From positions 62,001 through 126,000 of the forward strand of contig NZ_CAMYUE010000005.1 in NCBI RefSeq assembly GCF_947301925.1: 64,000 bases of DNA. Direction: 5' to 3'. The notes under the pieces were generated by a model that saw nothing but the letters and a program-made list of their open reading frames with translations, was not told the origin of the DNA and made no database searches. Made by a program: the position numbers and the translations under genes. Shown here piece by piece: positions 49,805 through 58,800 of the stretch. Position 1 is the stretch's first letter, and each line of letters opens with the position of its first letter. This DNA is from an uncultured Ruminococcus sp. (GTDB taxonomy: Bacteria > Bacillota > Clostridia > Oscillospirales > Ruminococcaceae).

Positions 49805-50530
49805 ATGACCGAAAAAGAAAAAATGGAGTCGGGTGAGCTTTACATCTCCACCGACAGAGAGCTCGTAAACGACAGGATTAAGGCTAAGAAGCTGTGTGCG
49901 GAATTCAACGCTTCCGAGTTCAATGACTTCCAGAAAAGGGAGAGGATACTCAACAGACTGTTGGCTCTAAAGGGCGCAAATACTTCCATAGAGCCCGATT
50001 TCTTCTGCGATTACGGATATAACATAATACTTGGAGACAATTTCAACGCAAATCACAATCTTGTAATACTTGACGCGGCCGATGTATCCTTCGGAGATAA
50101 TGTTTTTATCAGTCCCAACTGCGGATTCTATACCACGGAGCTCCCCATTGACGCCGCTTCAAGAAATCAGGGACTGGAATACGCAAAGCCCATAAAGGTA
50201 GGCAGCAATGTCTGGATAGGCGGCGGCGTTACCGTTCTGGCAGGAGTTACCATCGGCGATAATGTAGTTATCGGAGCAGGCAGCGTAGTCACAAAGGATA
50301 TCCCCCCGAACTGCGTGGCAGCAGGAAATCCCTGCGTTCCCACAAAGACAATAGACGCTTCCGCAAAGACGGCGGCGGAAAAGGCTCCCACAGGCGAAAA
50401 GGCCTCGGCAATAGCAGACAATGATATAAAAACGGCGCCGAAGCCCCAGGAGGCTCCCCGCAGAAAGCGCGTTGAGCTCACAAGGATAGACACGCCCCAG
50501 AACGGCGGCTTCTACGACAGAAAGAAATAA
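49805..50530 (+). CDS. LacA/Maa-type acetyltransferase homologue without catalytic His
   Basis: A 241-residue left-handed beta-helix protein of the galactoside/maltose acetyltransferase type. The N-terminal MESGELYISTDRELVNDRIKAKKLCAEFN matches the Maa domain, and hexapeptide repeats (IILGDNFNAN, VSFGDNVFISP, VKVGSNVWIGG, VTIGDNVVIGAGSVVTKDIP) follow. The catalytic His normally in YTxxHPxD is Leu113 (YTTELPID). A C-terminal extension of about 55 residues (after 186) is Ala/Lys/Pro-rich and not part of the fold. It may be inactive or use another mechanism. GGAGG precedes the ATG. Operon with a LysR regulator 17 bases downstream. Confidence 0.85.
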   Translation: MTEKEKMESGELYISTDRELVNDRIKAKKLCAEFNASEFNDFQKRERILNRLLALKGANTSIEPDFFCDYGYNIILGDNFNANHNLVILDAADVSFGDNVFISPNCGFYTTELPIDAASRNQGLEYAKPIKVGSNVWIGGGVTVLAGVTIGDNVVIGAGSVVTKDIPPNCVAAGNPCVPTKTIDASAKTAAEKAPTGEKASAIADNDIKTAPKPQEAPRRKRVELTRIDTPQNGGFYDRKK

Positions 50531-50547
50531 CGAAAGAAGGCTGATCC

Positions 50548-51498
50548 ATGAACACCCTGCACTTCAAATATGCAGTTGAGATCGAAAAAACACGTTCCAT
50601 AACACAGGCTGCCGAGAACCTCTATATGGCTCAGCCCAATCTGAGCAAGGCCATAAAGGAGCTGGAGAACAATCTCGGCATAACCATATTCCGACGTACC
50701 TCCAAGGGCGTTATCCCCACGGATCAGGGACTGAAATTCCTTGAGTACGCCAAGCAGATACTCATTCAGATAGACAATATGGAGTCCATACACTCCCCCG
50801 ACAAGCCCAAGAACAGCCGTCTGCGCATATCAGTGCCGAGAACGGGCTATATCTCCAAGGCCTTTTCGGACTATATCGCCTCGCTGAATACTCCCGAGGA
50901 TATGGAGATATTCTTCTGCGAGACCAACTCCCTGAGAACTATCGAGAACGTCCGCGAGAACGGCTACGATTTCGGCGTTATACGCTATAATGCCGCCCAT
51001 GAGAAGTATTTCTCGGACTTCCTTGCTGAAAAGAACCTTGACGGCAAGCTGCTGTGGGAATTCAGTATGCTGGCGGTTATGTCTGCCGAGCACCCTGCCG
51101 CAGAGGCGGAGTCCATAACCTATGCGGATCTGTCCTGCAACTATACCGAACTGGGACAGGGCGACGAGGCGGTGCCCTATGTTTCGGGAGCCGTTGAAAA
51201 GCTCTATGCCGCCAACAGACCTGCGGACGTCCCCGTGCGCAAGGTGTGTATGTACGACCGCGGAAGCGCTCTGGACTTCCTCCTCACCGTGCCCCAGGCC
51301 TTTATGCTGGATTCTCCCATGCCTGCGGGACTCTGCGGAAAGTACGGACTGGTGCAGAGAAAGTGCGCCTTCCCCGACAACAGCTTCAAGGACATGATAA
51401 TCTACGCCTCGGGACACAAGCTTTCCGACAATGAGCTGAAGCTGGTGAACAGGCTTTACGAGGTGAGAAACGAAAGTGCCTTTGCGGAATACAAGTAA
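50548..51498 (+). CDS. LysR-family transcriptional regulator
   Basis: A 316-residue regulator with an N-terminal winged helix-turn-helix (about 3-62: LHFKYAVEIEKTRSITQAAENLYMAQPNLSKAIKELENNLGITIFRRTSKG) and a C-terminal periplasmic-binding-like effector domain (about 90-300). Effector and targets unknown. It lies 17 bases downstream of the acetyltransferase homologue on the same strand rather than divergent from a target. Followed by an intrinsic terminator. Confidence 0.9.
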   Translation: MNTLHFKYAVEIEKTRSITQAAENLYMAQPNLSKAIKELENNLGITIFRRTSKGVIPTDQGLKFLEYAKQILIQIDNMESIHSPDKPKNSRLRISVPRTGYISKAFSDYIASLNTPEDMEIFFCETNSLRTIENVRENGYDFGVIRYNAAHEKYFSDFLAEKNLDGKLLWEFSMLAVMSAEHPAAEAESITYADLSCNYTELGQGDEAVPYVSGAVEKLYAANRPADVPVRKVCMYDRGSALDFLLTVPQAFMLDSPMPAGLCGKYGLVQRKCAFPDNSFKDMIIYASGHKLSDNELKLVNRLYEVRNESAFAEYK

Positions 51499-51568
51499 GC
51501 TATATAAAAAAGTGTATAGGCGTATTCTGGCAATGAATATAACTCACTGTGTTCAGAACAGTATAAAC

Positions 51569-51593
51569 AGGGCGGCATGAAGCCGCCCTTTTT
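51569..51593 (+). terminator. lysR terminator
   Basis: Stem AGGGCGGC / GCCGCCCT with loop ATGAA, then TTTTT. Confidence 0.8.
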
Positions 51594-51666
51594 CATATTT
51601 TTCCCACATTTCTTCCTGTGAGAAGCCTTATGCTGACAATCGTCAGGAAGATATTCGGTCGAAAAA

Positions 51667-51748
51667 TATCGATATCGGAATATCGATATTCCGCTGTTAT
51701 ATTTGTGCGAAGGTATCATTTTGTGATATAATATTGAATATATCGATG
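51667..51748 (+). promoter_or_regulatory. Repeated TATCGATA sites upstream of nfnAB
   Basis: The 8-base palindrome TATCGATA occurs at 51667-51674 and 51681-51688, and TATCGATG at 51741-51748. A -10 TATAAT (51727-51732) lies between them; the -35 TTGTGC at 51703 is weak. The spacing of 14 bases between the first two suggests an operator. The factor is unknown; they do not match the usual Rex site. Confidence 0.5.
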
Positions 51749-51832
51749 CTGAGCCTGTATCTGCGGCGGTCAATGGGGACGGCTGCGGAAATGACCTGCA
51801 CAGTAAATCTATTTGCAAGGAAGGTATGGACT

Positions 51833-52672
51833 ATGTTTGAAATTCTTGAAAAAAGAAGCCTCAATCCCACTGTTACCCTTATGCGCATAAACGCTCCCAA
51901 GGTAGCAAGGAAGGCTGAACCCGGACAGTTCATAATATTAAGAACAGACGCCGACGGAGAGCGTATACCGCTCACTATCGCTGATTTCGACCGCACAAGC
52001 GGCTCGGTTACTATCATTTTCCAGATAGTCGGCGCTACAACAGAAAAGCTCAATCACCTCAATGAGGGCGACTGCCTTCAGGACTTCGTTGGTCCTCTCG
52101 GCAGAGCTACAGAGACAGAGGGCCTGAAGAAGGTTGCTGTTGTCGGCGGCGGCGTGGGCTGCGCTATCGCTTACCCCGTTGCAAAGAAGCTCCACGAGCT
52201 GGGCGTTGAGGTACACTCCATAGTAGGCTTCAGAAGCAAGGATCTCGTTATCCTGGAGGACGAATTCAAGGCTTCCAGCTCAAAGTTCGTGCTCATGAGC
52301 GACGACGGAACAGCAGGCGAGAAGGGCCTCGTTACCGACGCTCTCAAGAAGCTCATCGACAGCGGCGAGAAGTACGACAGAGTCATCACTATCGGTCCCC
52401 TTATCATGATGAAGTTCGTCTGTAAGCTGACTAAGGAGTATGAGATACCCACGGTTGCTTCCATGAACCCCATAATGATCGACGGTACGGGAATGTGCGG
52501 CGGCTGCCGTCTCACAGTCGGCGGCCAGACAAAGTTCGCCTGCGTTGACGGTCCCGAATTCGACGGCCATCTCATCGACTTCGACGAGGCTATGGCAAGA
52601 GGCGCTATGTATAAGCCCTTCGAGCGCCACGCCCACGAAGAAGCCTGCAATCTGTTCAAGGAGGTAAAGTAA
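51833..52672 (+). CDS. nfnA: NADH-dependent reduced ferredoxin:NADP oxidoreductase subunit A (sulfide dehydrogenase type)
   Basis: A 279-residue FAD/iron-sulfur subunit; start ATG 51833 behind AAGGAAGG. N-terminal ferredoxin-reductase beta barrel (RIPLTIADFD is the FAD-binding motif), Rossmann-like NAD region with VAVVGGGVGCAIAYPVA, and a C-terminal [2Fe-2S] Cys motif MCGGCRLTVGGQTKFACVDGPEFDGH. With the next gene it forms a bifurcating transhydrogenase linking NADH, NADPH and ferredoxin, or an archaeal/clostridial sulfide dehydrogenase-type enzyme. Stop and downstream start are separated by a single base. Confidence 0.88.
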   Translation: MFEILEKRSLNPTVTLMRINAPKVARKAEPGQFIILRTDADGERIPLTIADFDRTSGSVTIIFQIVGATTEKLNHLNEGDCLQDFVGPLGRATETEGLKKVAVVGGGVGCAIAYPVAKKLHELGVEVHSIVGFRSKDLVILEDEFKASSSKFVLMSDDGTAGEKGLVTDALKKLIDSGEKYDRVITIGPLIMMKFVCKLTKEYEIPTVASMNPIMIDGTGMCGGCRLTVGGQTKFACVDGPEFDGHLIDFDEAMARGAMYKPFERHAHEEACNLFKEVK

Positions 52673-52673
52673 T

Positions 52674-54059
52674 ATGCCCAATATGTCACCTACAAGAAAC
52701 GAGATGCCTGTACAGGCTCCCGATGTGAGAAACAAGAACTTCAGCGAGGTAGCTCTCGGTTACACCGAGGAGCAGGCTATAGACGAGGCAAAGAGATGCC
52801 TTAACTGTAAGAACAAGCCCTGCTCAACAGGCTGTCCCGTACAGATAGATATCCCTGCATTCATCGCTCAGGTAGCTGAGGGCAATTTCGCAGAGGCATA
52901 CAAGATAATCACAAAGTCAAGCTCTCTCCCTGCTGTATGCGGCAGAGTATGCCCCCAGGAGACACAGTGCGAGAGCAAGTGCGTAAGAGGCATCAAGGGC
53001 GAGCCCGTTGCTATCGGCCGTCTTGAGCGCTTCGTTGCCGACTGGCACAACGCACAGCCCGAGACAGCTCCCGAAGTCCCCGCAAAGAACGGCCACAAGG
53101 CTGCTGTTATCGGTTCGGGTCCTTCAGGTCTTGCCTGCGCAGGCGACCTTGCAAAGAAGGGCTATGACGTTACTATATTCGAGGCTCTCCACGTTGCGGG
53201 AGGAGTTCTCTCCTACGGTATCCCCGAGTTCAGACTTCCCAAGTCCATCGTTCAGAAGGAGATAGGCGGTCTCAAGGCTCTGGGCGTAAAGGTGGAGACA
53301 AATACAGTAGTTGGCAAGACTATCTCCGTTGACGAGCTCATGAAGGAGGAGGGCTTTGAGTCCGTATTCATCGGCTCGGGCGCAGGTCTCCCCAGATTCA
53401 TGAATATCCCCGGCGAGAACCTTAACGGCGTATATTCCGCTAACGAGTTCCTCACCCGTATCAACCTCATGAAGGCATACAAGGAAGGCAGCGCTACTCC
53501 CATAAAGGCAGGCACAAAGGCTGTTATCGTAGGCGGCGGAAACGTTGCTATGGACGCAGCCCGCTGCGCTAAGAGACTGGGCGCTGAGGTATATATCGTA
53601 TACAGACGTACAGAGGCCGAGCTCCCTGCAAGAGCAGAGGAAGTAGAGCACGCAAAGGAAGAGGGCATCATCTTCAAGTTCCTCACAAATCCCGTTGAGA
53701 TAACTGCTACAGACGACGGCTGGGTAAAGAGCGTTCACTGCCAGCAGATGGAGCTCTCCGAGCCCGACGCTTCAGGCAGAGCAAAGCCTGTTCCGATAGA
53801 GGGCGCATTCATCGATATCGACGCTGACTGCGTTATCATGTCTATCGGTACATCGCCCAATCCCCTTATCAAGTCCACTACAGAGGGCCTTGACACCCAG
53901 AAGTGGGGCGGTATCATCGCCGACGAGGACGGCCTTACCTCAAAGGAGGGCGTATACGCAGGCGGCGACGCAGTAACCGGCGCTGCTACTGTTATTCTGG
54001 CTATGGGCGCAGGCAAGAAGGCTGCCGCAGCTATGGATGAATATATGCAGAAAAAGTGA
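52674..54059 (+). CDS. nfnB: NfnB/GltD-like FAD-NADP oxidoreductase subunit
   Basis: A 461-residue subunit of the glutamate-synthase-small-chain family. N-terminal Cys clusters for two [4Fe-4S]: CLNCKNKPCSTGCPVQIDIP and CGRVCPQETQCESKCVRGIKG; FAD-binding GSGPSGLACAGDLAKKGYDVTIFEA; NADPH-binding VGGGNVAMDAARCAKRLGAEVYIVYRR; C-terminal GDAVTGAATVILAMGAGKKAA. The pairing with nfnA identifies it as the larger subunit of the NfnAB-type complex rather than a true GltD, since no GltB is present. Two bases from nfnA; followed by rex. Confidence 0.9.
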   Translation: MPNMSPTRNEMPVQAPDVRNKNFSEVALGYTEEQAIDEAKRCLNCKNKPCSTGCPVQIDIPAFIAQVAEGNFAEAYKIITKSSSLPAVCGRVCPQETQCESKCVRGIKGEPVAIGRLERFVADWHNAQPETAPEVPAKNGHKAAVIGSGPSGLACAGDLAKKGYDVTIFEALHVAGGVLSYGIPEFRLPKSIVQKEIGGLKALGVKVETNTVVGKTISVDELMKEEGFESVFIGSGAGLPRFMNIPGENLNGVYSANEFLTRINLMKAYKEGSATPIKAGTKAVIVGGGNVAMDAARCAKRLGAEVYIVYRRTEAELPARAEEVEHAKEEGIIFKFLTNPVEITATDDGWVKSVHCQQMELSEPDASGRAKPVPIEGAFIDIDADCVIMSIGTSPNPLIKSTTEGLDTQKWGGIIADEDGLTSKEGVYAGGDAVTGAATVILAMGAGKKAAAAMDEYMQKK

Positions 54060-54080
54060 GCCCTCTGACGGAGGTACACC

Positions 54081-54698
54081 ATGAATAAGAATATTACCTC
54101 ACAGACACTCTCGCGTCTGCCAGTGTACTTCAATTACCTTGTTTCGCTGCCCCAGGAGAGAAAGAACGGAAATATCTCCGCAACGGCCATTGCAGAGGCT
54201 CTCGGCCTCAATGATGTGCAGGTCAGGAAGGATCTGGCCTCGGTCAGCAGCGGCGGCCGTCCCAAGGTGGGCTATTCCGCCTCGGAGCTCATGAGCGATA
54301 TCGGCAGGTTCCTCGGCTTTGAGAACCACGACAGGGTAGTGGTGGCAGGCATGGGCAACTTCGGCAGAGCTATGCTGGAGTATAACGGCTTTCAGGCCTA
54401 CGGCTTCGATATAGTATGCGGCTTTGACTGCAACAGGGAGCGCGTGGGCAGCACCATAAACGGCAGGCCTGTCCGTCATATCGACGAGATGGACAGCTTT
54501 TGCAGGGATAACGATATCCGTATAGGTATCATCACCGTACCCGAGACAGCTGCGCAGGAGGTCTGCGACCGTATGGCACAGGCGGGGATAAAGTATATCC
54601 TCAACTTTGCCGCAGTACATATCAACGCTCCAAAGGGCGTTGCGGTGCATAACGAGAATATATCCCTGACCCTTGCCATGCTGGCAAGATGTCACTAA
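54081..54698 (+). CDS. rex: Redox-sensing transcriptional repressor Rex
   Basis: A 205-residue NAD(H)-responsive repressor. N-terminal winged helix (SRLPVYFNYLVSLPQERKNGNISATAIAEALGLNDVQVRKDLASVSSGGRPKVGY) and Rossmann domain with VVVAGMGNFGRAML and GFDIVCGFDCNRERVG; C-terminal LNFAAVHINAPKGVAVHNENISLTLAMLARC. Twenty bases after nfnB and likely in the same unit, matching the redox role of NfnAB. GGAGG precedes the ATG; a bidirectional terminator follows. Confidence 0.95.
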   Translation: MNKNITSQTLSRLPVYFNYLVSLPQERKNGNISATAIAEALGLNDVQVRKDLASVSSGGRPKVGYSASELMSDIGRFLGFENHDRVVVAGMGNFGRAMLEYNGFQAYGFDIVCGFDCNRERVGSTINGRPVRHIDEMDSFCRDNDIRIGIITVPETAAQEVCDRMAQAGIKYILNFAAVHINAPKGVAVHNENISLTLAMLARCH

Positions 54699-54703
54699 AA
54701 AGA

Positions 54704-54736
54704 AAAAGCAGGCGCGTTGAACCGTGCCTGCTTTTG
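54704..54736. terminator. Bidirectional terminator between rex and the lipoprotein
   Basis: Stem AAAAGCAGGC / GCCTGCTTTT with T-rich flank, usable in both directions. Confidence 0.85.
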
Positions 54737-54739
54737 TAT

Positions 54740-55393
54740 TTAGTCTGTGCTGATTTCGATATTTTCGTCCTCGCTCTCGATCTCGGTGTTGAATTCACCG
54801 CCGAAGGACAGCTCCATATCCTCGGGGATAGGAGTGAATTCGTCCACCTTTGAAAGGTAGATCATGAAGCCCTCCTCTTCCTCTTCATCCGCGATGATAA
54901 GTCTGTCGCCGTCCTTTTTGAGAGTCATCATTTCCTCATTGGCTTCAAAGGTAACGCCTTCGCCTGCCTGTGCCTTCAGTTTCTCGATCTCCTCATCAGC
55001 CAGGGATACAGATACGGAATCGCTTCCGTTTACTTCCCATTTGAGCTTCAGGGGACCGTCTTCGCCGAAGAATCCCGAATAGAGGAACGAAAAGAACGAA
55101 CCTGTATTGTCTTCGCTGAGCTCGATCTGGTACAGAGCATAAGCGTCTACGCCCATGAGGTTGTTGGTGCTCTCCCCGTCTGATACGATCTCGTCGCACT
55201 GCCATTTTCCTACAAAGTCAGCTGCTTCGGCCTTATCACCGGCCTTGTCTTTGGTGTCGGCTTCTGTGGTTGCAGCCGCTGTGGTGGTATCTGATGCGGA
55301 AGATTTTGTTTTCTCCTTTTCAGAGTCTCCGCAGCCTGCAAAGGCCGAGAGCACAAGAACGAGAGCTGCTGATAAACTTACGATTTTTTTCAT
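54740..55393 (-). CDS. Lipoprotein with lipocalin-like 'GKWQ' domain
   Basis: A 217-residue lipoprotein starting at ATG 55393 (MKKIVSLSAALVLVLSAFAGC). After the lipid Cys come a Ser/Thr/Lys/Ala-rich linker, then a domain opening FVGKWQCDEIVSDGES, continuing with DNTGSFFSF and KWEVNGSDSV, and ending YLSKVDEFTPIPEDMEL, clearly related to the lipoproteins at 18379 and 19294. A long acidic C-terminal tail follows. Secreted; function unknown. It has a consensus promoter at 55469-55497. Confidence 0.75.
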   Translation of the reverse strand: MKKIVSLSAALVLVLSAFAGCGDSEKEKTKSSASDTTTAAATTEADTKDKAGDKAEAADFVGKWQCDEIVSDGESTNNLMGVDAYALYQIELSEDNTGSFFSFLYSGFFGEDGPLKLKWEVNGSDSVSVSLADEEIEKLKAQAGEGVTFEANEEMMTLKKDGDRLIIADEEEEEGFMIYLSKVDEFTPIPEDMELSFGGEFNTEIESEDENIEISTD

Positions 55394-55468
55394 GATAAAA
55401 TCCCTCCTGATCATGTTACGGAGGTCTTAATAACTTGTGTTGAGTTCATTTGACCTCCTGACAACTGC

Positions 55469-55497
55469 ATTATATCACAAAGAAATGAAAATGTCAA
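55469..55497 (-). promoter_or_regulatory. Consensus SigA promoter of the GKWQ lipoprotein
   Basis: Minus-strand TTGACA, a 17-base spacer ending in TGA, and TATAAT. Confidence 0.85.
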
Positions 55498-55727
55498 GTT
55501 TTTGACAATTTTTGCTTTGGGGCACTTTTTGCCTGTAGCAGGTCAAATCGTCCAAACTTGTTGGTATATGATAACAATTAGCTGCTGCGGCACAGGCAGG
55601 AAAACCGGGCCGCTGCAATGCGGCTGTGAAGCTGCTTATGGAACGGGTATGCCGTAATAGTATGCCGTTATTCCGGCTTTTTGCATATTCCCTAAAATTG
55701 TACCGGCCGTAAAAGATATTTTCTATA

Positions 55728-55756
55728 TTGCATTTTGTCAGGATTTATGTTATTAT
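55728..55756 (+). promoter_or_regulatory. Probable carB promoter
   Basis: TTGCAT, a 17-base spacer ending in TGT, and TATTAT, 80 bases before the start. Upstream, 55500-55700 holds GCCGC-TGCAAT-GCGGC and repeated ATGCCGT hairpin-like sequence of unknown use; no gene is seen there. Confidence 0.65.
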
Positions 55757-55836
55757 ATAAGGTAAGAAGTTGCGCCATGACGATTCATGGCAAATATATC
55801 AACGTACATTTTCAGTGTACGGGTCAGGAGAATAAT

Positions 55837-58800
55837 ATGCCAAAAAGACAGGATATTAACAAGATCATGATAATCGGCTCGGGTCCTATCATAATCGGCC
55901 AGGCCTGCGAGTTTGACTACTCGGGCACTCAGGCCTGCAAGGCTCTTCGCAAGCTGGGCTATGAGATAGTTCTCGTAAACTCGAACCCCGCAACTATCAT
56001 GACAGATCCCGATGTTGCTGATATTACTTACATCGAGCCTCTCAACCTCGAAAGACTTACACAGATAATCGAAAAGGAGCGCCCCGACGCTCTCCTTCCC
56101 AACCTGGGCGGTCAGTCAGGTCTCAACCTCTGCTCCGAGCTGGACAAGGCAGGCGTACTCAAGCAGTACGGCGTTCAGGTAATAGGCGTTCAGGTAGACG
56201 CTATCGAGCGCGGCGAGGACCGTATCGAATTCAAGAACGCCATGAGCGCTCTCGGTATCGGTATGCCCAAGAGCGAGGTAGCTTACTCCGTTGACGAGGC
56301 TGTAAAGATAGCTGAAAAGCTGAAATATCCTGTAGTTCTCCGTCCTGCCTACACCATGGGCGGCGCAGGCGGCGGAATGGTTTACAATGTAGATGAGCTC
56401 AAGGTAGTCTGTGCAAGAGGCCTTCAGGCTTCTCTCGTAGGACAGGTACTGGTCGAGGAATGTATCTTCGGCTGGGAGGAGCTTGAGCTTGAGGTAGTTC
56501 GTGACGCCGAGAACAACAAGATCACGGTATGCTTCATCGAGAACATCGATCCTATCGGCGTTCACACAGGCGATTCCTTCTGCTCCGCACCTATGCTCAC
56601 CATCCCCGAGGACGTTCAGAAGGAGCTCCAGGAGATGTCATACAGGATCATCGAGTCTATCGAGGTAATAGGCGGCTGTAACTGCCAGTTCGCAAGAGAC
56701 CCCGAGACAGGACGCATCGTCGTTATCGAGATCAACCCCAGAACTTCACGTTCTTCCGCACTTGCTTCCAAGGCAACAGGCTTCCCCATAGCTCTCGTAT
56801 CCGCTATGCTGGCCTGCGGTCTCACACTGAAGGATATCCCCTGCGGCAAGTACGGCACTCTTGACAAGTATGTTCCCGACGGAGATTATATCGTTATCAA
56901 GTTCGCTCGCTGGGCTTTCGAGAAGTTCAAGGGCGCTGAGGACAAGCTGGGCACTCAGATGAGAGCCGTAGGCGAGGTAATGAGCATCGGCAAGACCTAC
57001 AAGGAGGCATTCCAGAAGGCTATCCGCTCACTGGAGACAGGCCGCTACGGTCTCGGCTTTGCTAAGAACTTCAATAATATGACCAAGGAGGAGCTCCTTT
57101 CAGAGCTTCGTTATCCCACCAGCGAGAGACAGTTCGTTATGTACGAGGCTCTCCGCAAGGGCGCAACAGTTGACGAGCTCCACGAGCTCACAAAGATAAA
57201 GAAGTACTTCATCGAGCAGATGAAGGAGCTTGTTGACGAGGAGGAGGCTCTCCTCAAGAACAAGGGCGCTGTTCCCGCAGACGACGTTCTCAGACAGGCT
57301 AAGCTGGACGGCTTCTCAGACCGTTACCTCAGCTCTATCCTCGGCGTTACCGAGGAGGAGATAAGAAATGCCCGCACTGCTATTGGCGTAAAGGAAGCAT
57401 GGGAGGGCGTTCATGTAAGCGGTACGGAGAATGCGGCTTACTACTACTCAACATATCACCTTGACGAGGACAAGAGCCCTGTCAATACAGACAAGCCCAA
57501 GATCATGATACTGGGCGGCGGTCCCAACAGAATAGGTCAGGGTATCGAATTCGACTACTGCTGCGTTCACGCTGCTCTGGCTCTCAAGAAGCTGGGCTTT
57601 GAGTCGATCATCGTAAACTGCAACCCCGAGACAGTTTCCACCGACTATGATACATCGGATAAGCTCTATTTCGAGCCCCTTACCCTTGAGGACGTTCTGG
57701 CTATCCACGAGAAGGAGAAGCCCGTGGGCGTTATCGCTCAGTTCGGCGGACAGACTCCCCTTAACCTTGCCAACGACCTGAAGAAGTACGGCGTGAATAT
57801 CCTGGGTACAACTCCCGAGACCATCGACTTGGCAGAGGACAGAGACCACTTCCGCGCTATGATGGACAAGCTGGGCATTCCTATGCCCGAGGCCGGCATG
57901 GCTGTAAATGCCGATGAGGCTATCGCTATCGCAAACAAGATAGGCTATCCCGTAATGGTTCGTCCTTCCTACGTTCTCGGCGGACGCGGCATGGAGATCG
58001 TTCACGACGACGAGATGATGAGAGTATACATGAATGCGGCTGTTGGCGTAACTCCCGACAGACCTATCCTCATCGACCGCTTCCTCAACCACGCTACAGA
58101 GTGCGAGGCTGACGCTATCTCAGACGGTACAAACTGCTTCGTTCCCTGCGTTATGGAGCATATCGAGCTTGCAGGCGTACATTCGGGCGACTCCGCTTGT
58201 ATCCTGCCTTCAAAGAACCTGACAGAGAAGCAGGTAGCTACCATCAAGGAGTACACAAAGAAGATCGCTGTTGAGATGAACGTATGCGGTCTTATGAATA
58301 TGCAGTACGCTATCGAGGGCGATACGGTATACGTTCTCGAGGCTAATCCCCGTGCATCAAGAACAGTTCCGCTGGTATCAAAGGTTTGCGACATCAACAT
58401 GGTACGTATCGCAACAGATATAATAACTTCAAAGCTCACAGGCAGACCTTCACCCGTACCCGAGCTCAAGGACAAGCAGATCGGTCACTACGGCGTCAAG
58501 GAGGCTGTATTCCCCTTCAATATGTTCCAGGAGGTTGATCCCCTTCTCGGACCCGAGATGCGTTCAACAGGCGAAGTTCTCGGTATTTCTCCTTCCTTCG
58601 GCGAGGCTTACTACAAGGCTCAGGAGGCTACAAAGAACAAGCTCCCTCTGGAGGGAACAGTTCTCCTCAGCGTATGCGACAGAGACAAGCCCGAGCTTGT
58701 GGATATCGCTAAGTCCTTCAACGAGCTTGGCTTCAAGGTCATCGCTACAGGCAAGAGCTACGAGATGATAAAGGAAGCAGGCATACCCTGCGAGAAGATC

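Noticed and set aside
52674-54059. Glutamate synthase small subunit GltD
   Set aside because: The sequence belongs to the same family, but the adjacent NfnA-type subunit and absence of GltB favour NfnB.
55560-55700. A riboswitch (cobalamin or other) before carB
   Set aside because: Some G+C-rich hairpins are present, but no core motif of a known riboswitch class could be matched.
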